This document shows, in pieces, positions 11,105 through 18,149 of a stretch of 64,000 nucleotides of DNA. Each line of letters opens with the position of its first letter. The first letter of the stretch is position 1. The notes beneath the pieces are model-generated. The model was not told the origin of the DNA, made no database searches, and saw only the letters and a program-made list of their open reading frames with translations. Where the stretch lies: positions 1-64,000 of the IMG/VR virus record IMGVR_UViG_3300029983_000015. One strand, written 5' to 3'. A program made the position numbers and the translations under genes. This DNA is from a virus.

Positions 11105-11547
11105 AATATATAAAAATGTTTGAATCATATGAAAAATTATCTGATGCTTGTCGTGAAGGAGATTTGAATGTAGTAATAGAATTCATAGAAAATAAAAAAG
11201 TTGATGTGAATAATATAAATAAATATGGATATTCATCATTAATATTAGCTGCAGATAATAATAGAATAGATATAGTTAAATATTTAATTGAAAAAGGTGC
11301 TGATGTTAACTATCAAGATGCCTATGAAAGAACAGCATTACATTATGCTGCTATGAGAAAGAATATTAATATCATTAAAATATTAATAGAAGCAGGGTCA
11401 AATTGGAACTTAAAAGACGATAATGACGAGGATTTTTTATTCTATATTAAAAATACCAAAGTTTACATGGATATGATAATGTCTGAATATACAGAACAAT
11501 ATGAAAAATATCTATCAATAAAAAATTCAGAAAAATTTAATCTATGA
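11101..11547 (+). CDS. Ankyrin-repeat protein with N-tag and KFN C-tag
   Basis: 148 residues. Begins MKYIKMFESYEKL and ends EKFNL. Residues about 15-110 form three clear ankyrin repeats (GYSSLILAADNNRIDIVKYL and ERTALHYAAMRKNINIIKIL, with a D-V-N turn between). Second well-formed ankyrin protein with the same tag pair in this window. Probably a protein-binding effector; host target unknown. 4-nt overlaps on both sides. Confidence 0.8.
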   Translation: MKYIKMFESYEKLSDACREGDLNVVIEFIENKKVDVNNINKYGYSSLILAADNNRIDIVKYLIEKGADVNYQDAYERTALHYAAMRKNINIIKILIEAGSNWNLKDDNDEDFLFYIKNTKVYMDMIMSEYTEQYEKYLSIKNSEKFNL

Positions 11548-11975
11548 AAAGTTTTGATCAATATATTAATGAAAATAGAGCATATGGAAAAATAGGCAAA
11601 TCTAATGGTATGGATTTTAATTTTTTTATATTATTAGAAAATGTAACAGAAGAAAAACAATATGAAGCATTTGATGAATTTAATAAATATGCAAATTTAG
11701 ATCAACATACTATAAAAAATTTATTGATAAATAAATCCGATATTGAATATTATAAAGATTCTGATATCAAATGGATATGGTATATTAAAGTATATGAAAG
11801 TTGGAGTGATTCAGAAAATCTAAGAGATACAATAGATTTAGTTAAAATGAGATCATTTGATATTCGTAGTCATGATAATGTTATTATTCCATTAGATGAA
11901 TTTTTGAAAATTGGATTAAAAGGTGCAGAAGAATTATTTAAAATAAAAAAAGACGCAAATAAATTTAATATATGA
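11544..11975 (+). CDS. Tagged protein with T4-CTS-like N-terminus, 143 aa
   Basis: Begins MKSFDQYINENRA, closely similar in spacing to the T4 internal-protein capsid-targeting sequence MKTYQEFIAE (Met-Lys, aromatic, Gln, aromatic, Ile, Glu). INE followed by N could be a prohead protease site. Ends NKFNI. The body is mixed alpha/beta without recognised domain. Inferred internal head protein. Confidence 0.7.
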   Translation: MKSFDQYINENRAYGKIGKSNGMDFNFFILLENVTEEKQYEAFDEFNKYANLDQHTIKNLLINKSDIEYYKDSDIKWIWYIKVYESWSDSENLRDTIDLVKMRSFDIRSHDNVIIPLDEFLKIGLKGAEELFKIKKDANKFNI

Positions 11976-12400
11976 AAAAATATGACCAATTCATAAATGA
12001 ATCAAAAGATATATGGCAAAGAGAACCAACAAAAGATGAAACATATGGTGAGATTTTTTATATAAAAAGGCCAGAATTTCATACTGGTGTTTATGATGGT
12101 GATATAGTTAAATTAGATAAAGAATATATTGAAAAATTAGACTCAGTATTATATAATAGACATAATGAAAAAAAGACGACTGACAAATTTACTGATAATG
12201 ATTATAGTAAAGAATATGTGCTAGTTAATTATGAATGGTATTATGGGTATGCATTAAGAAATTCACTATCTGATATAGATGAACACGATTTCTTTGCATG
12301 GGTTCCAACAGGATATATTAGACACCTAACAGACGAAGAAATGAAAGATTATCTATATAGAAAAAATATAGTAGATACTACAAAGAAATTTAATCTATGA
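11972..12400 (+). CDS. Tagged protein with T4-CTS-like N-terminus, 142 aa
   Basis: Begins MKKYDQFINESKD, the best match in this window to the T4 capsid-targeting sequence; INE followed by S fits the gp21 (I/L)xE cleavage rule. Ends KKFNL. Body contains an aromatic-rich segment (VNYEWYYGYALRNSL, FFAWVPTGYIRHLTDEEM). Unknown activity. Last gene of the operon, followed by a terminator. Confidence 0.7.
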   Translation: MKKYDQFINESKDIWQREPTKDETYGEIFYIKRPEFHTGVYDGDIVKLDKEYIEKLDSVLYNRHNEKKTTDKFTDNDYSKEYVLVNYEWYYGYALRNSLSDIDEHDFFAWVPTGYIRHLTDEEMKDYLYRKNIVDTTKKFNL

Positions 12401-12410
12401 TATATTTAAA

Positions 12411-12450
12411 AGTGTGAGTCAATTTTTATAATAAAATTGACTCACACTTT
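12411..12450. terminator. Strong bidirectional terminator
   Basis: 16-bp stem AGTGTGAGTCAATTTT with its complement around a short AT loop, separating the plus-strand operon from the minus-strand tRNAs. Confidence 0.8.
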
Positions 12451-12451
12451 G

Positions 12452-12541
12452 TATTCCAGGCGGGATTTGGACCCGCAGTGTGTCATTAACTGTATTAGAT
12501 CCTAAATCTAACGCGTCTCAACCAAGTTTCGCCACTGGAAC
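12452..12541 (-). tRNA. tRNA-Leu (anticodon TAG)
   Basis: Acceptor GTTCCAG/CTGGAAT with discriminator A and no encoded CCA. Anticodon stem TTAGA/TCTAA around loop TTTAGGA gives TAG, reading CUA. The long variable arm fits leucine; the T-arm (GCGGG/CCCGC) is intact. Confidence 0.85.
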
Positions 12542-12549
12542 ATTTTTTG

Positions 12550-12623
12550 TAACTGAGATGGGATTCGGACCCACAAAATTCACCTTTTGAGGATGACATG
12601 GTTACCAATTACATCACTCAGTC
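12550..12623 (-). tRNA. tRNA with anticodon CAA (isotype uncertain)
   Basis: 74 nt. Acceptor GACTGAG/CTCAGTT, anticodon stem TCATC/GGTGA around loop CTCAAAA, giving CAA, which reads the leucine codon UUG. The variable loop is only about 5 nt, whereas bacterial tRNA-Leu has a long arm, so charging identity is doubtful. CCA is not encoded. Confidence 0.7.
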
Positions 12624-12630
12624 ATTATTG

Positions 12631-12716
12631 TACTGATGGTGGGACTTGAACCCACATTCTTACTTTGTTCAGAAACAGTTTCTTAGACTGCCGCGTATTC
12701 ATTTCGCCACATCAGC
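12631..12716 (-). tRNA. tRNA-Leu (anticodon AAG)
   Basis: Acceptor GCTGATG/CATCAGT, anticodon stem GCAGT/ACTGT around loop CTAAGAA gives AAG (CUU). Long variable arm, as expected for leucine. A34 would need modification to read other CUN codons. Confidence 0.8.
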
Positions 12717-12726
12717 ATTTTTTTTG

Positions 12727-12813
12727 TATTCCTGGTCGGACTTGAACCGACACGGATATTACTATCCACAAAATTTTAAGTCTTGCATGTGCTACCAATT
12801 TCATCACAGGAAC
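12727..12813 (-). tRNA. tRNA-Leu (anticodon TAA)
   Basis: Acceptor GTTCCTG/CAGGAAT, anticodon stem CAAGA/TTTTG around loop CTTAAAA gives TAA (UUA). Long variable arm. UUA is a dominant leucine codon in the genes of this window. Confidence 0.85.
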
Positions 12814-12818
12814 ATTTG

Positions 12819-12903
12819 TACTCTGAGCGGGATTCGGACCCGCATCGTTTCTAATGTAAAGGTTTTTAAGACCTTCGTGTATCGCCAATTCCACCATCAG
12901 AGC
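12819..12903 (-). tRNA. tRNA-Leu (anticodon TAA), second copy
   Basis: Acceptor GCTCTGA/TCAGAGT, anticodon stem AAGGT/ACCTT around loop CTTAAAA gives TAA. Long variable arm. Sequence differs widely from the TAA tRNA at 12727, so it is not a simple recent duplication. Confidence 0.85.
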
Positions 12904-12918
12904 ATTTTATTATAAAAG

Positions 12919-12953
12919 AAAAAACCTCAGTCAAATAAATGACTGAGGTTTTT
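12919..12953. terminator. Hairpin terminator upstream of tRNA cluster
   Basis: AAAACCTCAGTC/GACTGAGGTTTT stem with T-runs in both directions. On the minus strand it ends the transcript of the structured RNA before the tRNAs, or is an internal processing hairpin. Confidence 0.7.
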
Positions 12954-12974
12954 AAATATGCTTATATTATTTGT

Positions 12975-13057
12975 TACAATAGATATGACATAATATTCTC
13001 AGTCCGATTATTCTGTAATAATAGGTTTGAGAGTAGCAAGTTCATTATGTTATTGTA
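12975..13057 (-). ncRNA. Candidate structured RNA
   Basis: Minus-strand reading shows an outer helix (ACAATA and ACATAAT pairing with ATTATGT and TATTGT, 13 bp with a 6-nt bulge) enclosing a long hairpin (CTCA/TGAG, CC/GG, and ATTATT/AATAAT around loop ACAG) and an unpaired GAACTTGCTA. No protein-coding frame. A host-type promoter lies about 65 nt upstream and a terminator 20 nt downstream, so this could be a free small RNA of about 195 nt or the leader of the tRNA operon. No known family recognised. Confidence 0.5.
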
Positions 13058-13120
13058 GTTTTTCATATCAGTATATATTATCTTAAAAATGTGATTTTTT
13101 TCTATTTTTATTATGTAGTA

Positions 13121-13152
13121 CAAAAGTACAAAAAAGTTTTCAATTTACCAAA
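13121..13152 (-). promoter_or_regulatory. Bacteroidota-type promoter
   Basis: Minus strand TTTG (13149-13152), 20-nt spacer, TACTTTTG (13121-13128), matching the Bacteroidota sigma consensus TTTG-N19-21-TAnnTTTG. Placed to drive the structured RNA and perhaps the tRNAs. Confidence 0.65.
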
Positions 13153-13169
13153 CTTTCATGTAATTATTT

Positions 13170-13526
13170 TTAATTATTTAGGCTAACTTCATCAATACCT
13201 ATTGATTTCAAATATATTAGGCATTCAAGTTCAGTTTTAAATTTTATTGGTTTGTATGAATTATTATAATCTCCTTTGATTTTTCTTATTTTTTTAAAGT
13301 TTTTATAGAAATCTTCATTATCTACTTTATATATTACGTCATGATCATCAAAATAAGGATACTCATAATTAAAATAATTGTAATTAAATAATGAGACGTA
13401 TATTTGTTTATTTCTTGTTTCTACGTTACATAGCAATCTCACATTTTCGTATAATTTGTCAGACATTTGTTCATGTACAGTTTTCATTTCTCTTGATAAT
13501 ATTATATCTTTGCTATAATCAATCAT
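13170..13526 (-). CDS. Hypothetical protein, 118 aa
   Basis: Not recognised. N-terminal helix followed by a beta region rich in Tyr/Phe/Asp (YNYFNYEYPYFDDHDVIYKV). Last gene of the minus run that begins near 15408; start overlaps the end of the preceding gene by 4 nt. No RKxKL end. Confidence 0.6.
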   Translation of the reverse strand: MIDYSKDIILSREMKTVHEQMSDKLYENVRLLCNVETRNKQIYVSLFNYNYFNYEYPYFDDHDVIYKVDNEDFYKNFKKIRKIKGDYNNSYKPIKFKTELECLIYLKSIGIDEVSLNN

Positions 13527-13738
13527 ATGTTATTGAGATTTTTTAATTTTTCTTTTCTTATATTAATATTAATTAATTTATCTTTCAATATATACAATTC
13601 TCTTTTTAACTCAATAATTTCATTAATAGCTTCTATATGATTACAATTAATTCCATAATTGCTATTGACAATAATTTTAAGTCCGAATAATGAAGTTTCT
13701 ATTTTAATTATTCTATTGTAAATATCTTTTGATGTCAT
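13523..13738 (-). CDS. RKxKL-tagged small protein, paralogue of next gene (71 aa)
   Basis: Begins MTSKDIYNRI and shares FGLKI with its neighbour at 13713, so the two are tandem duplicates. Predicted mostly helical. Ends RKEKLKNLNNI, a clean copy of the second C-terminal tag. Function unknown. Confidence 0.65.
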   Translation of the reverse strand: MTSKDIYNRIIKIETSLFGLKIIVNSNYGINCNHIEAINEIIELKRELYILKDKLININIRKEKLKNLNNI

Positions 13739-13943
13739 TTAATTCTTTTAATTTTTCTTTTCTTATTCTATTTAATTTTAAGTTTTTTTCAAGTTTTTTT
13801 ATTTCCTCTTCAAATTCAACTTTGCTATTATATGATTCCAAATATTCATCATTACTAAGTGAATAACGATTCATAAGTATTTTCAATCCGAAGATTCTAT
13901 TATCAATGAATAATATTCTATTGCATATATCTTTTGATGTCAT
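13713..13943 (-). CDS. RKxKL-tagged small protein, paralogue (76 aa)
   Basis: Begins MTSKDICNRI, duplicate of the gene at 13523, helical. The tag RKEKLKELNDI is followed by five more residues (KRYLQ) that overlap the start of the next gene by 26 nt, as if the original stop had been lost. Confidence 0.65.
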   Translation of the reverse strand: MTSKDICNRILFIDNRIFGLKILMNRYSLSNDEYLESYNSKVEFEEEIKKLEKNLKLNRIRKEKLKELNDIKRYLQ

Positions 13944-14275
13944 GATAGATTATTTAATTTATCTCTTCTTATTGATTTTTTGCTTACGTATATTGGATAT
14001 GTGATTGCGTTATATGATTTAATCATTGGATTTAGTATATTCTTAATATCAGAAAAATTTTCAACAAAAAAATTAATTAATGTATTTTCTTTGTGTATTT
14101 CTAATACATTTTCAAGAGGTTTATAAAAACATGTAATATCAACTGGGTTGAAATCATAATCATTTGAAGAATCAAATTCTATTACATAATAATAATCATT
14201 TGGATCATTTGTCTCATTTGCATATATGCATTCATATTTCCAATTCCAATTTCCATCATCATAATTTTTATTCAT
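13940..14275 (-). CDS. RKxKL-tagged hypothetical protein, 111 aa
   Basis: Acidic, beta-rich N-terminal half (NWNWKYECIY, YYYVIEFDSSNDYDF), helical C-terminal half, ending IRRDKLNNLS, a variant of the second tag. Starts 1 nt before the stop of the upstream gene region; part of the 13170-15408 run. No family recognised. Confidence 0.6.
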   Translation of the reverse strand: MNKNYDDGNWNWKYECIYANETNDPNDYYYVIEFDSSNDYDFNPVDITCFYKPLENVLEIHKENTLINFFVENFSDIKNILNPMIKSYNAITYPIYVSKKSIRRDKLNNLS

Positions 14276-14276
14276 C

Positions 14277-14618
14277 TCAAATTATTTCTCCTCTTTTTAT
14301 TTCTGCTCTTCTATTTATCAAATCTACTTTTTCTTTAATGTTATTTCGTACTTCATTCTTAGTGAATATTTCAGATTCAATATGACCATATATTTCAAAT
14401 AATAATTTTGGCTCAGTTTCTACTATTATAGGTCCAAAAAATAAATATTTATTATATTTATTATGAGTAGTGCCATAGTAAAAATATGTTTTATTTCCGT
14501 ATTGGTTTTCACCTTGTTTATATTTGTATGTTTTGCCTTCATATGAAATTTCTTTATAGTCTGGCTCTTCATAGTCTTTGAATATAAAGGTTTTATTGTT
14601 CAAAGTTTTAGTTATCAT
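14277..14618 (-). CDS. Hypothetical protein, 113 aa
   Basis: Beta-rich N-terminal part (ITKTLNNKTFIFKDYEEPDY, KTYFYYGTTHNKYNKYLFFG), helical end INRRAEIKRGEII, perhaps a decayed form of the RKxKL tag. No family recognised. Confidence 0.55.
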   Translation of the reverse strand: MITKTLNNKTFIFKDYEEPDYKEISYEGKTYKYKQGENQYGNKTYFYYGTTHNKYNKYLFFGPIIVETEPKLLFEIYGHIESEIFTKNEVRNNIKEKVDLINRRAEIKRGEII

Positions 14619-14619
14619 A

Positions 14620-14844
14620 TTATAAGTTATTAGTGTCTAAAATAGCTTCTGCTACATGAAAATAATCAACTGATGTCATATCAACTTCAAATGTTGTTTT
14701 ATCATCTCTGTAGTATTTTGATTTACCAAGAAACCTACGTACTCCAATAAAGTCTTTTTTTATTTTAGATTCAAAAACATCACAATCAGGATAAAGTAAT
14801 TTTACTTTAACTAATAATTCTTGTGTTATTTTATATTTACTCAT
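14620..14844 (-). CDS. Hypothetical protein, 74 aa
   Basis: Starts MSKYKITQELLVKVKLLYPD. Mixed charged with no clear domain and no tag. One nt from the next gene in the same run. Confidence 0.55.
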   Translation of the reverse strand: MSKYKITQELLVKVKLLYPDCDVFESKIKKDFIGVRRFLGKSKYYRDDKTTFEVDMTSVDYFHVAEAILDTNNL

Positions 14845-14938
14845 ATTTTTAATTTTTAATTTATTCTGATATCATAATATAGTTCGGTAAAATCACATAA
14901 AATTATATGATTTTACGATTTCTTCTTCCATGATAAAT

Positions 14939-15238
14939 TTAATCAAAATTTGGTTTTGTGAATATTTCTGCTTCAAATCCTAATTTCTGTAATTTTATTA
15001 CCATTTCTTCTGGTGTGACTGGGGTTTCTCCGTAGTAGTACATATCGCCTTCACCAGGTTCTTCAATTTCCAAATCATCTAATATTGGAAAATCCTCAGT
15101 AAAATGTTGATCATACATACATTCATCTTTTTTTATCCAAACTGATATACTTAATGGACATGTCCATTCATCCATATCTTTCAACCACTCTACTGTATTT
15201 GATACTTTGAGCGTAAAATCACATTTTTTTACTTTCAT
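14939..15238 (-). CDS. Hypothetical acidic protein, 99 aa
   Basis: Begins MKVKKCDFTLKVSNTVEWLK; acidic middle (PILDDLEIEEPGEGDMYYYG). Not recognised. Its ATG overlaps the stop of a 57-residue membrane protein (ATGA), so the two are coupled. Confidence 0.6.
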   Translation of the reverse strand: MKVKKCDFTLKVSNTVEWLKDMDEWTCPLSISVWIKKDECMYDQHFTEDFPILDDLEIEEPGEGDMYYYGETPVTPEEMVIKLQKLGFEAEIFTKPNFD

Positions 15239-15408
15239 AATTTATTTTTATATTTTTTGTATGATTCTGTTGAAATGTCACCGTTATTAAACATTTCATC
15301 AAGAATATCTTTCTTTCCGTCATTAGAGATTTTATATAATTGTGATATTAATACAACTATAACAAAAATAATAAGTAATCCTACATATATACCAGTTTGA
15401 AAATCCAT
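15235..15408 (-). CDS. SHOCT-like single-pass membrane protein, 57 aa
   Basis: ATG at 15406-15408 reading left, TGA at 15235-15237. Residues about 5-24 are a hydrophobic span (GIYVGLLIIFVIVVLISQL), and the C-terminal part (KDILDEMFNNGDISTESYKK) looks like a SHOCT motif, a short helical module often at protein ends. A TATCTTTG promoter box lies about 50 nt upstream. Function unknown, probably inner membrane. Confidence 0.6.
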   Translation of the reverse strand: MDFQTGIYVGLLIIFVIVVLISQLYKISNDGKKDILDEMFNNGDISTESYKKYKNKL

Positions 15409-15454
15409 AATTTATAAGTTTTTAAAAATTGTTTTTATATGATTATATTAAATA

Positions 15455-15462
15455 CAAAGATA
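15455..15462 (-). promoter_or_regulatory. TATCTTTG promoter -7 box
   Basis: Minus-strand TATCTTTG directly behind a terminator; a clear -33 element is masked by the terminator hairpin. Would start the 13170-15408 run. Confidence 0.45.
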
Positions 15463-15464
15463 AA

Positions 15465-15493
15465 AAAAAATCCTTGCGTGTGCAAGGATTTTT
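15465..15493 (-). terminator. Terminator of the SPFH operon
   Basis: AATCCTTGC/GCAAGGATT stem followed on the minus strand by nine T residues, just after the gene ending at 15516. Confidence 0.8.
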
Positions 15494-15515
15494 CAATTTA
15501 TTTTAATATTATTTT

Positions 15516-15836
15516 TTAGACTTCTTCTTTTACATCTTCTTTTAATTCATTTGAATCATCTTCCATGACATTATCTAATTCAACTTCTTTTTTTGGTTTC
15601 CAAATTAAGTAGAATAAGCTTAAAGAGCCAAGGATAGAAACACCATATATAACATCAATAAAATTGAATGCTGTTTTTTGTGTTTTTAATGTATAATATG
15701 AATTATCATCAGTGAGTTGATTAGCTGCTACTGCAGAATAATCTTGTGTTGTTTTATAAACAACTAATTTGTATGATAATCCAATAGAAATTAATAGAAG
15801 AACAACTAACAATGATTTGATTATTTTGTTTCTCAT
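15516..15836 (-). CDS. Two-pass membrane protein next to SPFH protein, 106 aa
   Basis: Residues about 7-26 (IIKSLLVVLLLISIGLSYKL) and about 60-78 (VIYGVSILGSLSLFYLIW) are hydrophobic spans; the tail is strongly acidic (VMEDDSNELKEDVKEEV). It begins where the SPFH lipoprotein gene ends (1-nt overlap), so it is probably its partner in the envelope. No family recognised. Confidence 0.65.
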   Translation of the reverse strand: MRNKIIKSLLVVLLLISIGLSYKLVVYKTTQDYSAVAANQLTDDNSYYTLKTQKTAFNFIDVIYGVSILGSLSLFYLIWKPKKEVELDNVMEDDSNELKEDVKEEV

Positions 15837-16798
15837 TATCGTTTTGATTTTGTTGAAGTGATAGCATTCATACTCTTCAATCCATATAATTCAAGCATTG
15901 AAAAATTTCCACCAGCGATTGTAAGATTGTTTGGGATTTGAAGCTTACCATTTTTTACTGCATCTGCAAATGCTAATTTTATAGCAATGTCTGCATCAAG
16001 ATGACTCTGTGCTTCAATTGATGCTTTTGCTTTGGCAAACTTATTAGCTGCAATTACTTTATTCTCAGCAGTTTTAATGTTCATTTCAGATGAATACTTT
16101 TCATTAATTGCTGCTTGAATACTAGGATTAGAATAAGTAAATTGTCCAGCAGAACCAATGTTCATAATTTTGATACCATATAATGCAAAGTGTTCTGTTA
16201 CATCTTTTGACATTTGAGAGAAAATAATACTTCTATCGTTCTGTCCTCCTGTTAAGTTTCTATCACCAAATTGTGTAGTTAAACTTTTTTGAACATATCC
16301 TCGAACATCAGTGTCCATCAAGTCAGCTAAAGATCTTCCACTATATGAATATAAGAATAATGTGGACCAATCTTCTGGAATAGATGCTGTTACTGTTATA
16401 CAAACTGCAAATCCAATTGATTCTTTAGATTCTACTTCAATTGCGTCATTTGATGCTTTATTTGATCCACCACCTGCACCATTCCATTCACGTGTAACAG
16501 GAGTACGATCTACAATAATAACTCTAACAGATGGAATCCATTCACCACTATTTGACATCCTGCCTGTCTTGTGCCATTGTGTTGGAATGTAAATACGTTT
16601 TGCAACTACTTTGTTTTGTTCGAGATAAGTTTGGGATTTTAATTTACTTTGATTAACTTGAGTTCCATTTTCTAATGGAATTACATAAGCAGTTTCATTT
16701 GGTTTAATCTCCTGATACTTTTGTACCTGATAAGGTTTCATACAAGATGACATTACTGCCAATACAATCACACATACTAAAATCAATTGTTTTTTCAT
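15836..16798 (-). CDS. SPFH/prohibitin-like lipoprotein
   Basis: 320 residues. N-terminal lipoprotein signal (MKKQLILVCVIVLAVMSSC, Cys at about 19), so it is exported and lipid-anchored. The body resembles an SPFH/band-7 domain: beta-rich region followed by GYVQKSLTTQF, then a long Ala/Lys/Glu helix (MNIKTAENKVIAANKFAKAK). SPFH proteins form membrane scaffolds and often regulate membrane proteases. A host-type promoter lies upstream. It may shield the infected cell envelope or bind FtsH-like proteases; this is inference. Confidence 0.7.
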   Translation of the reverse strand: MKKQLILVCVIVLAVMSSCMKPYQVQKYQEIKPNETAYVIPLENGTQVNQSKLKSQTYLEQNKVVAKRIYIPTQWHKTGRMSNSGEWIPSVRVIIVDRTPVTREWNGAGGGSNKASNDAIEVESKESIGFAVCITVTASIPEDWSTLFLYSYSGRSLADLMDTDVRGYVQKSLTTQFGDRNLTGGQNDRSIIFSQMSKDVTEHFALYGIKIMNIGSAGQFTYSNPSIQAAINEKYSSEMNIKTAENKVIAANKFAKAKASIEAQSHLDADIAIKLAFADAVKNGKLQIPNNLTIAGGNFSMLELYGLKSMNAITSTKSKR

Positions 16799-16852
16799 AC
16801 TTTTTTTGTTTTTGTTTTTAATAATAATTATTATTTGTTTTTAATTGAGATA

Positions 16853-16884
16853 CAAAGATAATTCGTTTATTTGTATTTACCAAA
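16853..16884 (-). promoter_or_regulatory. Bacteroidota-type promoter for SPFH operon
   Basis: Minus strand TTTG, 20-nt spacer, TATCTTTG; close to the consensus. About 55 nt before the ATG at 16798. Confidence 0.7.
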
Positions 16885-16928
16885 CTTATCATCAATTATT
16901 TTATATAAAATAAAAAATAAATTATTTA

Positions 16929-17720
16929 ATGGCTAAAATAGAAAATGATAAATACTATACTCCGATAGAACTTTCAAAATATTGTATTGATAAAACTTTT
17001 GAATTAGTTGATAATAAGAACATTACAGATATTATTGAGCCAAGTGCTGGTAATGGATCTTTTTCCAATCAATTAAATTGTACGTCGTATGATATTGAGC
17101 CAGAATATGAAAATATTATTAAACAGGATTATTTACAATTAAACATACCGTATAAGAAAGGTAGATTGATTATTGGAAATCCTCCATATGGAACAAAAAT
17201 GCACTTAGTTAATAAATTTTTTAAAAAATCTGTAGAACTGGGTGATTATATTTCTTTTATTTTGCCTATTTCTCAATTTGATAATGTATCAAGCTTATAT
17301 GAATTTGATTTAATATATAGTGAAGATTTAGGCTTACAATTTTATTCAGATAGAAATGTACATTGTTCTTTTAATATTTATAAAAGGCCAGAAAAAGGAT
17401 TAAACACTAAACCTGATTTTAAGATGAAAGATTTGACTATTGTAAGAGAAACATTCAAAGGATATAATGAGATTGATGATTTTGATTTGAGAATGGTTTA
17501 TTGGGGGTCAGGATGTGCAGGAAAGATATTAGCAAAAGATGATAAGAGATATGCAGGAGAATATAAGATTTTCATTCACAACGATAAATTGAAAAGTAGA
17601 ATCATTGAAGTTTTATCAACAACAAACTGGAAAAAAGAATTAAAAACAATTGCAATGATGAGAATTAAAAATTTTCACATTTACAATGTACTAAAAAGAG
17701 AAATTCCTGAAATTTTATAA
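16929..17720 (+). CDS. Adenine-N6 DNA methyltransferase-like protein
   Basis: 263 residues. IIEPSAGNGSF (residues about 36-46) is the SAM-binding motif I and GNPPYGTK (about 84-91) is the NPPY catalytic motif of N6-adenine methyltransferases. It lacks a separate target-recognition domain and no restriction enzyme is adjacent, so it is probably an orphan phage methylase that protects phage DNA. Lone plus-strand gene within a minus-strand region, divergent from the SPFH operon. Confidence 0.8.
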   Translation: MAKIENDKYYTPIELSKYCIDKTFELVDNKNITDIIEPSAGNGSFSNQLNCTSYDIEPEYENIIKQDYLQLNIPYKKGRLIIGNPPYGTKMHLVNKFFKKSVELGDYISFILPISQFDNVSSLYEFDLIYSEDLGLQFYSDRNVHCSFNIYKRPEKGLNTKPDFKMKDLTIVRETFKGYNEIDDFDLRMVYWGSGCAGKILAKDDKRYAGEYKIFIHNDKLKSRIIEVLSTTNWKKELKTIAMMRIKNFHIYNVLKREIPEIL

Positions 17721-17733
17721 TTTCAGGAATTTC
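17703..17733 (+). terminator. Hairpin overlapping the methyltransferase stop
   Basis: ATTCCTGAAATT/AATTTCAGGAAT stem spans the stop codon; T-tract weak, so termination strength is uncertain. Confidence 0.5.
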
Positions 17734-17750
17734 AGTTTATATAATTATTT

Positions 17751-18149
17751 TTATTTCAAGCAAAGAGTTTTGAAATCATCAAGAATTTTATCTAATAAAA
17801 CACTTTTATGAATCTCTTCATATACTTCTCCAGTTTCTGTGTCATATGGAATTGCATATACATCAAAATCACCATCCACAATTGAGTAAATACACACAAA
17901 ATCATTTTCAATATCTTGAGAGCCAGGAAAATCTAATGACATGAACATTCTCTTTGCGCCATCTTTAAAATAATTCTTTACTCTACTGTAGCATGATTCA
18001 ACATCACCACCCAATGCCAATGAATTCATTTCGAATTTACCATCACTTGTTTCTACAAATAATTGAAATGGATAATGACCATAACAATCTTCATTTTCAA
18101 TTAAATCAATATTGACTAATTGTTCTACAAATTCTTTTACATCTTTCAT
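17751..18149 (-). CDS. Hypothetical acidic protein, 132 aa
   Basis: Acidic, mixed alpha/beta (QLFVETSDGKFEMNSLALGG, NDFVCIYSIVDGDFDVYAIP). Not recognised. Start overlaps the end of the upstream gene by 4 nt. No tag. Confidence 0.6.
   Translation of the reverse strand: MKDVKEFVEQLVNIDLIENEDCYGHYPFQLFVETSDGKFEMNSLALGGDVESCYSRVKNYFKDGAKRMFMSLDFPGSQDIENDFVCIYSIVDGDFDVYAIPYDTETGEVYEEIHKSVLLDKILDDFKTLCLK

Noticed and set aside
10490-12400. KFN motif as a mere ribosome-binding or coupling sequence
   Set aside because: The motif is also found before terminators (899, 4595, 12400) and with different codons, so coupling alone does not explain it, although it may add to it.
12646-12915. 89-residue plus-strand frame
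   Set aside because: Lies across three tRNA genes on the other strand; unusual composition reflects tRNA sequence.
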